This document shows positions 1 through 9,563 of a DNA stretch of 64,000 nucleotides, piece by piece. The translations under genes and the position numbers were made by a program. Every line of letters begins with the position of its first letter. The stretch's first letter is position 1. The notes under the pieces were generated by a model. That model was given only the letters and a program-made list of their open reading frames with translations, was not told the origin of the DNA and did no database searches. The DNA is from Devosia rhizoryzae (GTDB taxonomy: Bacteria; Pseudomonadota; Alphaproteobacteria; Rhizobiales; Devosiaceae), in NCBI RefSeq assembly GCF_016698665.1, contig NZ_CP068046.1, positions 2,542,001 through 2,606,000 on the forward strand, read 5' to 3'.

Positions 1-652
1 CGCGAGATTTTTCCAGCGTCGGCATGAAGGCGCCGGTGCCGGTCTTGACGTCGAGGATCAATGCGCCGATTCCGGCAGCGAGCTTCTTGGACAGGATCGA
101 AGCGGTGATGAGCGGGATCGACTCGACTGTGCCGGTGACGTCGCGGACGGCGTAGAGGGTCTTGTCGGCCGGCGCCAGGTCGGTGGTCTGGCCGATGATG
201 GCGCAGCCGGCTTCGCGCACGACCTTGCGGAAGAGGTCGTTGTCCGGGCTTGTCTGGTAGCCGGGAATGGCGTCGAACTTGTCGAGCGTTCCGCCGGTGT
301 GGCCAAGGCCACGGCCCGAAATCATGGGCACGTAGATGCCCATGGCGGCAAGGATGGGCGCCAGCATCAGCGAAACGTTGTCGCCAACGCCGCCGGTCGA
401 ATGCTTATCGGCAACCGGCCCATCGAGATCGGACCAATCGAGCACCGTGCCACTGTCGCGCATGGCAAGGGTCAAGGCGACGCGCTCCGGCATGGTCATG
501 TCACGGAAATAGGTCGCCATGGCGAAGGCCGCGGCCTGGGCATGAGAGACTGTGCCGGAAGCAAAGCCGGCGATGAACTGGCCGATCTCGTCCGCAGCCA
601 GTTCCTCGCCGTTCCGCTTCCTGATGATGACTTCTTGGGGAAGAAAAGCCAT
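1..652 (-). CDS. deoA: Thymidine phosphorylase, C-terminus beyond the left edge
   Basis: Phosphorolyses thymidine and deoxyuridine to the base and 2-deoxyribose-1-phosphate in the cytoplasm. About 217 N-terminal residues are visible, beginning [18 protein letters not shown]. The family's glycine-rich phosphate-binding stretch ([12 protein letters not shown]) and the motif [16 protein letters not shown] are intact. The ATG overlaps the stop of the upstream aldehyde dehydrogenase gene by one base (TGATG), so the two are probably translationally coupled. It is the most distal gene visible in the nucleoside operon. The phosphopentomutase needed to reach deoxyribose-5-phosphate is not in the window and may lie to the left. 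Confidence 0.93.
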   Translation of the reverse strand, partial: MAFLPQEVIIRKRNGEELAADEIGQFIAGFASGTVSHAQAAAFAMATYFRDMTMPERVALTLAMRDSGTVLDWSDLDGPVADKHSTGGVGDNVSLMLAPILAAMGIYVPMISGRGLGHTGGTLDKFDAIPGYQTSPDNDLFRKVVREAGCAIIGQTTDLAPADKTLYAVRDVTGTVESIPLITASILSKKLAAGIGALILDVKTGTGAFMPTLEKSR

Positions 653-3030
653 CACGCCCCGTAGGGAATCCAGACGTTCTTGACCTGTGTCGCCTTGCCC
701 AGGAAATAGTCGCCGGCAAAGCGGGGGTCGGCGAGGTCGTAGTCGAGACCGCGGCTGGTCCAGGTCTGCTTCAGGTTGCCGATCGACGCCTTCTCGATCA
801 TGGCGGAGCCTTCGGCCGAGCCCATGAACCAAAGACCGTCAACGCCGTCATGTTCGGCCAAGGTCTTGGCCAAAGCGACACTGTCGCCGGTGACGATGTT
901 GACGACGCCGGAGGGCATGTCGGAGGTTTCGAGCACCTGGTAAAAGTCGGTCATCGAGAGCGGCGCACGGGCGGAGGGGACCAGAACAACCGTGTTGCCC
1001 ATGGCGATGGCCGGCGCGAGCAGCGCGACGGAGCCGAGCAGCGGCTGGGTGTCCGGCGCAACGATGCCGAGGACGCCGAGGGGCTCGATCATCGCCGCGG
1101 CGATGGCCCGCATCGGCGGGTTGTGCACGGCGCCATCATACTTGTCGGCCCAGCCGGCAAAGGCGAAGAGCCGCTCGATGGACGCTTCGACTTCGGCCGA
1201 GCCGTCTTCGCCGGTCTGCGCCTTGAGACGGGCGGCGAATTCTGCGCGACGATAGTCGAGGTTTTCGGCAAGGAAGTAGAGGATCTGCGCGCGCGAATGC
1301 GCGGCGGTGGTGGCCCAGCCGGAGGCGGCGCGGGCGGCTTCGACGGCGTTGCGGATGTCCTTGCGATTGCCTTCGCCGACTTCACCGATGCTGAAGCCAT
1401 CGGGTCCGAGCACGGGGCGGTTATAGCCGCTGTCAGGACGGGCTTGCTTGCCGCCGATATACATTTTGGCGGTCTGGTCCAGGGGGGCGGCGTCGAGGGG
1501 ATTTACCTGACCTCGTGGTTCGACAAGCTCACCATGAGGTCTCACGATGCCCGGCTGTAAGTCCTTTTCCCACTTCAGCTTGAGGTAAGCGCTCATGCCT
1601 TCACGGCCGCCTTCGCGACCGAAGCCGGATTCCTTGTAGCCGCCGAAGCCGACGGCGGCGTCGAACTGGTTGGTGCCGTTGATCCAGATCACGCCGGCCT
1701 TGAGCTTGGGTGCAATGTCGAGGGCGAGGTTGATGTTCTCGCTCCAGACCGTGGCGGCAAGGCCGTAGCGGGTGTTGTTGGCCAGTTGCACCGCTTCTTC
1801 GGGCGTGCGGAAGCTCATGGCAACAAGAATAGGGCCAAAGATTTCTTCGGCCACCAGGGAATTGGCGGGCGAAACATTGGTGACCAGCGCGGGCTTGAGG
1901 AAACAGCCCTGTGCCGGCACGTCGCCGTCGGGCTCGTAGACATGGGCGCCTTCGGCGACGCCGCGCTTCATGAGGTCGCGGATGCGCTCGACCTGTACCG
2001 GGGCGACCATCGCGCCGATATCGACGGACTTGTCGAGCGGATCGCCGACGCGAAGATTGGCCATGCGGCTCTTCACCTTGGCGATGAAGCGCTCTTCAAT
2101 GCTCTCCTGCACGAGAAGCCGCGAGCCGGCGCAGCAGACCTGGCCCTGGTTGAACCAGATGGCTTCGACAAGGCCTTCGACGGCGCTGTCGAGGTCGGCA
2201 TCTTCGAAGACGATATAGGGCGACTTGCCGCCCAGCTCGAGCGACAGGCCCTTGCCCGAACCAGCGGTGGCGGCGCGGATGATCTTGCCGACTTCGGTCG
2301 AGCCGGTGAAGGCGATTTTGTTAACATCGGAATGGTTTACCAGCGCCGCACCGGTGTCGCCCTCGCCGGTGACGATGTTGACGACGCCCTTTGGCAGGCC
2401 GACGCGGTCGCAGATGTCGGCGAAGAGCAGCGCGGTGAGCGAGGTGAACTCGGCAGGTTTGAGGACCACGGTGTTGCCGGCGGCAAGGGCCGGGGCGATC
2501 TTCCAGGCCAGCATCAAGAGCGGGAAGTTCCAGGGGATGATCTGACCGCAGACGCCGTAGGGAACGTGGTCGGGAAACTGGCTGGCCAGATGCGTCGCCC
2601 AGCCGGCATGGTGGTAAAAATGCCGCGCCACCAATGGGATATCGGCGTCGCGCGACTCGCGGATGGGTTTGCCGTTGTCCATGGTTTCGAGCACGGCGAA
2701 GAGGCGCGCGTGCTTTTGGATCATGCGGGCAATTGCGTAGAGGTACTTGCCACGTTGGTAGCCGGGGAGTGCGCTCCAACCCGGGAAGGCGGCGCGGGCG
2801 GCCGCAACGGCGGCGTCAACATCTGCTGCACTTCCGGCGGAAATGTCTGAAAGGTGAGAACCGTTTGCCGGATTCGTGCTGGCAAAAGTCTTGCCTGGTG
2901 CGGTCCATGCGCCATCGATGAAGTGACCGAACTTGCGGTTCTTACTGTCGAGCCAGGCATTGGCCTGTTCGGCCGATTCCGGCGCCAGGCCGTAGTCGAG
3001 CGTGTCGAAGATTTGGGCGATCTTGTTCAT
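652..3030 (-). CDS. Aldehyde dehydrogenase with a second, incomplete ALDH domain
   Basis: 792 residues, against about 490 for a normal ALDH. Residues about 35-488 form a full NAD-dependent aldehyde dehydrogenase, with IIPWNFP at 164-170, catalytic Glu265 in LELGGKSP, and catalytic Cys299 in [10 protein letters not shown] linker (about 490-515) leads to roughly 270 more residues that resemble only the first part of an ALDH and show no catalytic Cys motif. Nine bases separate it from deoC, with a GAGGAT ribosome site, and it is coupled to deoA. The likely role is oxidation of the acetaldehyde released by DeoC. The substrate is inferred from context. Part of the linker is encoded by a palindromic repeat (1509-1541). 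Confidence 0.88.
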   Translation of the reverse strand: MNKIAQIFDTLDYGLAPESAEQANAWLDSKNRKFGHFIDGAWTAPGKTFASTNPANGSHLSDISAGSAADVDAAVAAARAAFPGWSALPGYQRGKYLYAIARMIQKHARLFAVLETMDNGKPIRESRDADIPLVARHFYHHAGWATHLASQFPDHVPYGVCGQIIPWNFPLLMLAWKIAPALAAGNTVVLKPAEFTSLTALLFADICDRVGLPKGVVNIVTGEGDTGAALVNHSDVNKIAFTGSTEVGKIIRAATAGSGKGLSLELGGKSPYIVFEDADLDSAVEGLVEAIWFNQGQVCCAGSRLLVQESIEERFIAKVKSRMANLRVGDPLDKSVDIGAMVAPVQVERIRDLMKRGVAEGAHVYEPDGDVPAQGCFLKPALVTNVSPANSLVAEEIFGPILVAMSFRTPEEAVQLANNTRYGLAATVWSENINLALDIAPKLKAGVIWINGTNQFDAAVGFGGYKESGFGREGGREGMSAYLKLKWEKDLQPGIVRPHGELVEPRGQVNPLDAAPLDQTAKMYIGGKQARPDSGYNRPVLGPDGFSIGEVGEGNRKDIRNAVEAARAASGWATTAAHSRAQILYFLAENLDYRRAEFAARLKAQTGEDGSAEVEASIERLFAFAGWADKYDGAVHNPPMRAIAAAMIEPLGVLGIVAPDTQPLLGSVALLAPAIAMGNTVVLVPSARAPLSMTDFYQVLETSDMPSGVVNIVTGDSVALAKTLAEHDGVDGLWFMGSAEGSAMIEKASIGNLKQTWTSRGLDYDLADPRFAGDYFLGKATQVKNVWIPYGA
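1509..1541. repeat. Palindromic dispersed repeat inside the ALDH gene
   Basis: The 11-base arms GACCTCGTGGT (1509-1519) and ACCATGAGGTC (1531-1541) pair with one mismatch around an 11-base loop. The element is in frame and encodes [10 protein letters not shown] in the linker between the two ALDH domains. The same CCTCGTGGTTCGA and CTCACCATGAGG blocks occur in the intergenic repeat at 20872-20987, so this looks like a family member inserted in coding sequence. Confidence 0.75.
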
Positions 3031-3039
3031 GTCAAATCC

Positions 3040-4029
3040 TCAAACCAGCGGCTGGCGATAGTCGGCGGCGTAATGGCCGGTTAGGCCGTGTTCGAGCTGG
3101 CGCTCGATGTCAGTCAGAAGGCTCGAGGCGCCGAAGCGGAAGAGGTGCGGCTGCAGCCACTTGGTGCCGAGCTCTTCCTTCATCAGCGCCATGTATTTGA
3201 GCGCGTCGCCCGCGGTGGCGATGCCGCCGGCCGGCTTGTAGCCGATCTCGATGCCGGTCTCTTCGGCGAACCAGCGGATCATGCGGATCATGGTCAGCGA
3301 GGTGACGAGATTGGCGTTGACCTTTTCCTTGCCGGTCGAGGTCTTGATGAAGTCGGCGCCGGCCAGCATGCAGACGAGCGAAGCCTTGGCTATGTTGGTT
3401 TGCGTGGCGAGTTCGCCGGTGCCGAGGATGGTCTTGATATGGGCGTCGCCGCAGGCCTTGCGGAAGGCGCGGACCTGGTCGTAGAGCGCCTGCCAATCGC
3501 CGCGCAGCACCATGCCGCGTTCGATGACGATGTCGATTTCCTCGGCCCCGTCTTCGACCGACATTTCAATTTCGCGCAGCTTGGTTTCGACCGGGGCCAG
3601 TCCGTGCGGGAAGGCGGTGGAAACGGCGGCGACCGGAATGCCGGTGCCGTCCAGCGCTTCAACGGCGGTCTTGACGAAAGAGTGGTAGACGCAGACGGCG
3701 CCCGGAAGTATGCGGCGGTCGGCCATGCCGAGCTCAGCGAGGATTTCGCGGCGCACCGGGTGGCGTGCCTTGGCGCAGAGGCGCTGGACACGGCCGGCAG
3801 TGTCGTCGGCGTTGAGCGTCGTCAGATCGATCAGCGTGATGGCTTTCAGCAGCCAGGCGAGCTGATGGTCTTTCTTGACGGTACGGCGAGCGCCGATTGT
3901 CCCGGCACGGCGCTCGAGGGCGGAACGGTTCATGCGTACGCGGCCGACCCAATCAAGGTCGAGCGGGAAGCCGGGATTACGCCGATGCGTGGGCGCGGCG
4001 ACGCTGTTGTCGACGACCTTCAAACTCAT
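3040..4029 (-). CDS. deoC: Deoxyribose-phosphate aldolase
   Basis: Cleaves 2-deoxyribose-5-phosphate to glyceraldehyde-3-phosphate and acetaldehyde by class I (Schiff-base) chemistry. 329 residues, the longer alphaproteobacterial/eukaryotic type with an N-terminal extension. The Schiff-base lysine is Lys229 in DFIKTSTGKEK; EIDIVIERG at about 164-172 and the second lysine motif YKPAGGI are also present. The ATG at 4029 has a perfect GGAGGA ribosome site (4035-4040). An open frame continues upstream through cdd but has no support as protein. It lies between cdd (41 nt upstream) and the aldehyde dehydrogenase (9 nt downstream). Confidence 0.95.
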   Translation of the reverse strand: MSLKVVDNSVAAPTHRRNPGFPLDLDWVGRVRMNRSALERRAGTIGARRTVKKDHQLAWLLKAITLIDLTTLNADDTAGRVQRLCAKARHPVRREILAELGMADRRILPGAVCVYHSFVKTAVEALDGTGIPVAAVSTAFPHGLAPVETKLREIEMSVEDGAEEIDIVIERGMVLRGDWQALYDQVRAFRKACGDAHIKTILGTGELATQTNIAKASLVCMLAGADFIKTSTGKEKVNANLVTSLTMIRMIRWFAEETGIEIGYKPAGGIATAGDALKYMALMKEELGTKWLQPHLFRFGASSLLTDIERQLEHGLTGHYAADYRQPLV

Positions 4030-4070
4030 ATCTGTCCTCCACTGCGGTGGATTGGCCGGTGATCCGGCTC

Positions 4071-4481
4071 TTACTTGTTCAAGAACTCGGGGCCGAAACT
4101 GTGGGGGAGAAGTTGCCCCAGAGTTTGGACCAAAGGTTGACCATCGACGCCGTGCGAGACGATTTCTACGTCTAGATCGGCGAATTCGCGGATGCGTTGG
4201 CGGCAGCCGCCGCAGGGCGTGACCGGCATGGCGCCGGGACCGGTTACATAGATGCGCTTGATGCGCTTGCCGCCGCCCGCCAGCATGGCGGCGATGGCGC
4301 TGGGCTCGGCGCAATTGCCGACTGGATAGGCGGCGTTTTCGACATTGCAGCCAGCATAGATGTTGCCGTCATCGGCGAGGATGGCGGCGCCGACCTGGAA
4401 GTTGGAATAGGGCGCATAGGCGCGGGCGCGCACGGCTTCGGCGGCGGCGAAGAGAGCTTGGTCAGTATCTGCTTGGCTCAT
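4071..4481 (-). CDS. cdd: Cytidine deaminase
   Basis: Deaminates cytidine and deoxycytidine to uridine and deoxyuridine, feeding the phosphorylase encoded in the same operon. 136 residues, the size of the small tetrameric zinc enzymes. The zinc/catalytic motifs are CAEPSAIAA (zinc Cys plus proton-shuttling Glu) and PCGGCRQ (two further zinc cysteines), and NVENAAYP is the substrate-binding stretch. The ATG at 4481 is preceded by AGGA at a good distance; a start eight codons upstream is possible but less likely. Between it and the permease gene lie 106 bases with a perfect palindrome. Confidence 0.94.
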   Translation of the reverse strand: MSQADTDQALFAAAEAVRARAYAPYSNFQVGAAILADDGNIYAGCNVENAAYPVGNCAEPSAIAAMLAGGGKRIKRIYVTGPGAMPVTPCGGCRQRIREFADLDVEIVSHGVDGQPLVQTLGQLLPHSFGPEFLNK

Positions 4482-4554
4482 ACTAATCCTGCATTGGGGC
4501 ACCATCCACCGCCCCCACCCTATCTCCGCTACGGCCTGCGGCCTAGCTGCAATA

Positions 4555-4576
4555 CCCTCCCCCTCGAGGGGGAGGG
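4555..4576. repeat. Perfect 22-bp palindrome between nucleoside permease and cdd
   Basis: CCCTCCCCCTC followed by its exact complement GAGGGGGAGGG. The flanking bases (4497-4554), including CCGCCCCCACCC, resemble the GC-rich repeats at 32581-32699 and 53751-53846. There is no T-tract, so it is more likely a dispersed repeat or mRNA-processing/stability element than a terminator; it sits inside an operon. Confidence 0.7.
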
Positions 4577-4587
4577 AACAATGAAGA

Positions 4588-5589
4588 TCACCGCTCCTTG
4601 ACGTAGGGAATGCCCGAGGCCTTGGGCGCGATGGCGCGACCGATGAAGCCGGCAAGGAGAATGATGGTGAGAATATAGGGCAGCATCTGGATGAACTGCA
4701 CCGGCACCTGGCCGACCACGGCGAAGTTGATGCCCTGGAGGCGGAACTGAAGTGCGTCAAGGAAGCCGAAAAGCAGGCAGACGAGGAGCGCCGGCCATGG
4801 ACGCCACTTGGCAAAGATCAGCGCTGCGAGCGCGATATAGCCGCGGCCATTGGACATGTCGGGCGTAAAGCCAGCTGACTGGGCGATGGAGAGATAAGTG
4901 CCGCCGATGCCGACCAGAACCGCGGTGATGACGAGGGCCTGGTAGCGCAGCAGCGTAACCGAGATGCCGGCAGTGTCCAGCGCCTTGGGATTTTCGCCGA
5001 CGGCGCGCAGGCGCAGGCCGAAACGGGTGCGGAACAGCACGAAGGCGGTGAGCGGCACGGCGAGGAAGGCGAAATAGGTCAGGATATTCTGGCCCGAGAT
5101 CAGCTCGGAATAGATCTCGGCCGGGATGCGCAGCAGCGGGTTGTTGTCTGCGTTATCGGCGAAGGCGCCGAGCTCGGCGGCGTAGGGCCATTGAATGGGG
5201 CTGAGGCGCTGCGGCCCGGTGAGTGGCGGGGTTTCGCCGCCGCGGCCGAACCACGACTGGCCTAGAAAAGCGGTGAGACCGGCAGCAAGGAAGTTAAGAG
5301 CAACGCCGGAAATCGTCTGGTTGCCGCGAAGGTTGATCGAGGCAAGGCCATGAATGCCGGAAAAGGCCATGGCGACGCCCACACCGGCGAGAAGACCGAT
5401 CCAGGGATTGCCGGTAACGGCGGTCGCAGCGGCGGCGCCGAAGGCCGAGCCCAAAAGCTTACCCTCAAGGCCGATGTCGACGATGCCAGCACGCTCGGAA
5501 TAAAGGCCGGCAAGGCAGGCGAGCAGCAGCGGGATCGAAAGACGGATGGTGGAATCGAGGATCAGCACCATGTCGAAGAAGAACTGCAT
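4588..5589 (-). CDS. Nucleoside ABC transporter permease (BMP-type, second subunit)
   Basis: 333-residue inner-membrane protein of the BPD_transp_2 family, with about eight to ten hydrophobic segments. The stretch LYSERAGIVDIGLEGKLL is typical of the permease paired with BMP-type binding proteins. The ATG at 5589 overlaps the stop of the upstream permease by one base (TGATG); a GTG one codon earlier is the alternative. With the neighbouring permease it forms the heterodimeric channel for nucleoside uptake. It ends 106 bases before cdd. Confidence 0.9.
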   Translation of the reverse strand: MQFFFDMVLILDSTIRLSIPLLLACLAGLYSERAGIVDIGLEGKLLGSAFGAAAATAVTGNPWIGLLAGVGVAMAFSGIHGLASINLRGNQTISGVALNFLAAGLTAFLGQSWFGRGGETPPLTGPQRLSPIQWPYAAELGAFADNADNNPLLRIPAEIYSELISGQNILTYFAFLAVPLTAFVLFRTRFGLRLRAVGENPKALDTAGISVTLLRYQALVITAVLVGIGGTYLSIAQSAGFTPDMSNGRGYIALAALIFAKWRPWPALLVCLLFGFLDALQFRLQGINFAVVGQVPVQFIQMLPYILTIILLAGFIGRAIAPKASGIPYVKER

Positions 5590-6686
5590 CACTTGGCCTC
5601 CGCCGACGAGAAGCGCCCGAAGAGGCGCTCCAGCGGAATGCGCAGCATGTCGCCCATGGCGCCGGTAAAGAGGATGACCATGGCCTGGATGGTGACGATC
5701 ATATCGCGGGTGACCGAGGGCATGGAGAATGCCAGTTCGAGCCCGCCCTGGGTCAGCGCACCGAAAAGAATTGCCGCAAGGCCGACGCCGACGGGATGGG
5801 CGCGGCCCATGAAGGCCACGGCGATGCCGACGAAGCCGGCGCCACCGACGAAGTTGAGGATGAGGCGGCCTTCGGCGGCCCCGCCCGTGTGATTGACGGC
5901 AACGAGGCCGGCCAGGGCGCCGGAGATCACCATGGTGATGATGATCATCTTGGAGATGGAAATGCCGGCATAGCGGGTGGCGGTGGGGTTATGGCCCAGG
6001 GCGCGCATGGCGTAGCCGAACTTGGAGCGCCAGACGAGCCAGTAAAAACCCACCAGCGTGCCGATGGCGACGAAGATGGTGAGGTTGGCCGGGGCGCTGC
6101 CGAAGAAGGGAATGAAATCGCGGAGGCGCGGGATGCGAGAGATCATCTCGATCGGCGCGCTTTCGTCGGACTGCACGCCGGCGGGACGCAGGATGCGCGA
6201 GATGATGAAGTTCATCAGCGGCGTGGCGATAAGATTGAAGAGGATGGTGGTGATGACGATGTGGCTGCCGCGCTTGGCCTGCAGCACGCCGGGGATCAGC
6301 GCCCAGAGGGCACCGAAGGCTGCGCCGCCGATGATGAAGAGCGGAAACATCAGCGCCCAATGCATGCCATTGAGCGGCAGGGCGATGAGGATGACGCCCA
6401 GGCCGCCGAGATAGGCCTGGCCTTCAGGGCCGATATTGAACATGCCGGCGTGGTAGGCAAGCGAGACGGCGAGGCCGGCGAAGATGAAATCGGTGGTGTA
6501 GTAGAGCGTATAGCCAAAACCGCGACCGCTGCCGAAAGCGCCGGTCAGCATGATGTTGAGCGCTTCGAGCGGATTCTGGCCGACGGCGAGAACAATGAGG
6601 CCGCCGATGATGAAGGCCAGAAGGACGTTGAGAAGCGGCAGCAGGGCGACATCGACCCAGAGCGGCAGCGGTACGCGCGTGCTCAT
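5589..6686 (-). CDS. Nucleoside ABC transporter permease (BMP-type, first subunit)
   Basis: 365 residues, a hydrophobic inner-membrane permease of the BPD_transp_2 family. The N-terminal segment PLLNVLLAFIIGGLIVLAVG is followed by the family-typical FAGLAVSLAYHAGMFNIGPEGQ region. It shares a 4-nt ATGA overlap with the ATPase gene upstream and a 1-nt overlap with the second permease downstream. This close packing and the BMP binding protein at the operon start indicate purine/pyrimidine (deoxy)nucleoside import. Confidence 0.91.
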   Translation of the reverse strand: MSTRVPLPLWVDVALLPLLNVLLAFIIGGLIVLAVGQNPLEALNIMLTGAFGSGRGFGYTLYYTTDFIFAGLAVSLAYHAGMFNIGPEGQAYLGGLGVILIALPLNGMHWALMFPLFIIGGAAFGALWALIPGVLQAKRGSHIVITTILFNLIATPLMNFIISRILRPAGVQSDESAPIEMISRIPRLRDFIPFFGSAPANLTIFVAIGTLVGFYWLVWRSKFGYAMRALGHNPTATRYAGISISKMIIITMVISGALAGLVAVNHTGGAAEGRLILNFVGGAGFVGIAVAFMGRAHPVGVGLAAILFGALTQGGLELAFSMPSVTRDMIVTIQAMVILFTGAMGDMLRIPLERLFGRFSSAEAK

Positions 6687-8347
6687 GGCGAGACGTCCTT
6701 GCTGGAATTGTCTTTGGGGCTGAACTCGGTGAGCGTGCGCTCGACCGGGGTCACGTGCTCGGGCATGGTGCCGGGGCCAGGCGTGCCGCCTTCGCGAGTA
6801 ACGCCAGCCATGAGGAGGCCGAGCGCGCCTTCATCGGCGGTGGCCGGATCGGCTTCGCCGACGATGTGCCCATCAAACATAACGAGGATGCGGTCCGAGA
6901 GCGAGCGGATTTCATCGAGTTCGACTGAGACGAGGAGGATGGCCTTGCCCTCGTCGCGCATCTTGATGATTTCGTTGTGGATGAATTCGATAGCGCCGAT
7001 ATCGACGCCGCGGGTCGGCTGGCCGATCACCAGAACGTCGGGATCGCGCTCCATTTCGCGCGCCAGCACGATCTTTTGCTGATTGCCGCCCGAGAAGTTG
7101 GCGGTCTTGAGCTCGGCATTGGTGGGGCGGATGTCGAACTTGGCGATGTGCTCGCGCGCCGCCGCCTTGGCATCGGCAATGGAGAGGCCGGGGCCGCCGC
7201 CATACTTGTCCTGATAGCCGAGGACGGTATTTTCCCAGGCCTGGAAATTGGTGACGAGACCCATGCGCAACCGATCTTCGGGCACGTGGGCGAGGCCGGC
7301 AGCACGGGCGCGGGCAGCGCCGTCATCGCCTTCGAGCGAAAGCGGCTGGCCGTTGAGGTAGACGGTGCCGGAGGTCTGGTCGCGCATGCCGGTGATGGCT
7401 TCGAGAAGCTCGCTCTGGCCATTGCCGGAAACGCCGGCAAGGCCGACAATTTCGCCGGCACGCACGGAAAAGCTCACATCCTTGACGCGCGGGATCTTGA
7501 AATCGTCGGCGACGACGAGATTTTTGACCTCAAGCATGACCTTGCCCGGTGCGGCTTGGTCCTTTTCGACGCGCAACAGCACACGGCGGCCGACCATGGC
7601 TTCGGCGATTTCCGCCGGCGAGGTCTGTGCAGTTTCGAGGGTCTTGACCATGGCACCCTGGCGCATGACCGACACTTCGTCGGTGATGGCCATGATCTCG
7701 CGCAGCTTGTGCGTGATCAGGATGATGGTCTTGCCCTCGTCGCGCAGGGTGCGAAGGATGCGGAACAGGTGATCGGCCTCGGCAGGGGTGAGAACACCGG
7801 TGGGCTCGTCGAGGATGAGGATTTCGGCGCCGCGATAAAGCGCCTTGAGGATTTCGACGCGCTGTTGCTGGCCGACCGAGAGATCCTCGATGATGGCATC
7901 GGGATCAACTTCGAGGCCGTAATCCTTGGCGAGGGCGCGCAGCTGTTCGCGCGCGCGGCGCAGCGAAGTGTCGAGCAGGCGCGAGTCCTCGGCGCCCAGA
8001 ACGATGTTTTCGAGGACGGTGAAATTTTCGACCAGCATGAAATGCTGGTGCACCATGCCGATGCCGAGCGCCAAGGCGTGGCGGCTGTCGGTAATGGCGT
8101 GGGGCGTGCCGTTGACGAGGATCTCGCCGCTATCGGCGGTGTAGAAGCCATAAAGGATCGACATCAGCGTCGATTTGCCGGCGCCGTTTTCGCCGACGAT
8201 GCCATGCACCGTGCCGCGGCGGACAAGGAGGTCGATGTCCTTGTTGGCGTGGACCGGACCAAAATGCTTGTTGATGCGCCGCAGCTCGATGGCCGGAGAC
8301 GCTGCAGCGACTGTTTCCAGTCGCTGCGATGATTGCTTGGTGACCAT
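6683..8347 (-). CDS. Nucleoside ABC transporter ATP-binding protein (two ABC domains)
   Basis: 554-residue cytoplasmic ATPase with two fused nucleotide-binding domains, as usual for sugar/nucleoside importers. Domain 1 (about 20-260) has a full Walker A (GENGAGKST, 52-60), the signature LSVGQQQ and Walker B ILILDEPT. Domain 2 has a degenerate Walker A (GVSGNGQS, no lysine), the signature FSGGNQQK and a Walker B with Gln in place of Glu (VIGQPTRG). This asymmetry is normal in the family and implies one competent ATP site. It lies 24 nt downstream of the binding-protein gene. Confidence 0.92.
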   Translation of the reverse strand: MVTKQSSQRLETVAAASPAIELRRINKHFGPVHANKDIDLLVRRGTVHGIVGENGAGKSTLMSILYGFYTADSGEILVNGTPHAITDSRHALALGIGMVHQHFMLVENFTVLENIVLGAEDSRLLDTSLRRAREQLRALAKDYGLEVDPDAIIEDLSVGQQQRVEILKALYRGAEILILDEPTGVLTPAEADHLFRILRTLRDEGKTIILITHKLREIMAITDEVSVMRQGAMVKTLETAQTSPAEIAEAMVGRRVLLRVEKDQAAPGKVMLEVKNLVVADDFKIPRVKDVSFSVRAGEIVGLAGVSGNGQSELLEAITGMRDQTSGTVYLNGQPLSLEGDDGAARARAAGLAHVPEDRLRMGLVTNFQAWENTVLGYQDKYGGGPGLSIADAKAAAREHIAKFDIRPTNAELKTANFSGGNQQKIVLAREMERDPDVLVIGQPTRGVDIGAIEFIHNEIIKMRDEGKAILLVSVELDEIRSLSDRILVMFDGHIVGEADPATADEGALGLLMAGVTREGGTPGPGTMPEHVTPVERTLTEFSPKDNSSKDVSP

Positions 8348-8371
8348 CAGGGGATCAGTTCCGACCCTGCA

Positions 8372-9373
8372 TCAGACCGGGCAGGCCTGATCGGTGCGGT
8401 AGTCGTGAACTTCGAGCTCGCCGGCAATGATCTGTGCCTTGGCAGCTTCAACGGCGGTCTTCATCTCGTCGGTGATGAGCGAGGCGTTGTTGTCGTCGAA
8501 AGCGGCATCGACGCCATCTTCGGCGAGGCCGAGAACGATGGTGCCGGCAGACCAGGAACCGTTCTGCTCGTCCATGAAGGCGTTGTAGGTGGCGACGTCG
8601 ACGCGCTTGACCATCGAGGTCAGGACCGAGCCGGGATAGAGGTGGTTCTGGTTGCTGTCGACGCCGATCGAGAACTTGCCGGCGTCGGCTGCGGCCTGCA
8701 GCACGCCTGCACCGGCACCGCCGGCAACCTGGTAAACAACGTCGGCGCCCTGATCGAGCTGAGACTGGGCAACTTCAACGGCGCGCGGACGATCGTTGAA
8801 GGCGTCAAAACCGGTGCCGATATAGGTTTCGAGGACGTTGATGTCGGGGTTCACCGCGACGGCGCCCTGCTTGTAGCCGCAGGCAAAGGCTTCGAGCAGA
8901 TCGAGGTTGAAGGCCGGGACGACGCCGATGGTGCCGCTTTCGGACTTCATGGCGGCAAGCATGCCGACGAGGTAGGAGCCTTCCTGTTCCTTGAACAGAA
9001 CCGAGCGCACGTTGGGCAGATCGACGACGGCGTCGAGGATGACGAAGTGCGTGTCGGGGAATTCGGGGGCCACGGTTTGGAGCGCGGTCACGAAGTTAAA
9101 GCCCGGGGTGACGATGGGGGAGTAGCCGCGCTCGGCGAACTGGCGCAGGAACTGCTCGCGCTGGGCGTCGCTCGAAATTTCGAGTTCGCCGAAATTGCCG
9201 CCGGTCTCGGTCTTCCACTGGGTCGCGCCGTTGTACGCAGCTTCGTTGAAGGACGCGTCGAACTTGCCGCCGCCATCATAGATCACGGCCGGATCGGCGA
9301 AGGCAGCGCCGGCAAGAACCGCGCTCAGCGCCACGCCGCCAGCGATGGCCTTGGTAAGTTTGGAAATTGTCAT
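8372..9373 (-). CDS. BMP-family nucleoside-binding periplasmic protein
   Basis: 333 residues. Begins with a Sec signal peptide (about residues 1-26, ending GAAFA), with no lipobox cysteine, so the protein is soluble in the periplasm. The mature start DPAVIYDGGGKFDASFNEAAY and later ILDAVVDLPNVRSVLFKEQEGSYLVG are typical of the BMP (PnrA-like) family, which binds purine nucleosides. It is the first gene of the operon that ends in cdd-deoC-ALDH-deoA. A GGGAGAT ribosome site precedes the ATG. The 190 bases upstream should hold the operon promoter, but I could not assign boxes with confidence. Confidence 0.92.
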   Translation of the reverse strand: MTISKLTKAIAGGVALSAVLAGAAFADPAVIYDGGGKFDASFNEAAYNGATQWKTETGGNFGELEISSDAQREQFLRQFAERGYSPIVTPGFNFVTALQTVAPEFPDTHFVILDAVVDLPNVRSVLFKEQEGSYLVGMLAAMKSESGTIGVVPAFNLDLLEAFACGYKQGAVAVNPDINVLETYIGTGFDAFNDRPRAVEVAQSQLDQGADVVYQVAGGAGAGVLQAAADAGKFSIGVDSNQNHLYPGSVLTSMVKRVDVATYNAFMDEQNGSWSAGTIVLGLAEDGVDAAFDDNNASLITDEMKTAVEAAKAQIIAGELEVHDYRTDQACPV

Positions 9374-9563
9374 TGTTTATCTCCCTGTATCGCGACGCCG
9401 CAAAGGCCAGAGCCCTCTAAGCCGCCTGCGCTAACTGGCGATAAAATCGTGCAATGACGCCCTTCGCAAGAGGGGAGGCGCGATATTTTTCCGGTTGGTC
9501 AAATTTGAGGTGCACTGCCGCAGATGCAGGCAGCTTTCGCCCACAATAGGAGCAAGCTGACCG

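Noticed and set aside
6977..8332. Long plus-strand open frame of about 450 codons
   Set aside because: Antisense to the nucleoside importer ATPase, whose motifs are complete.
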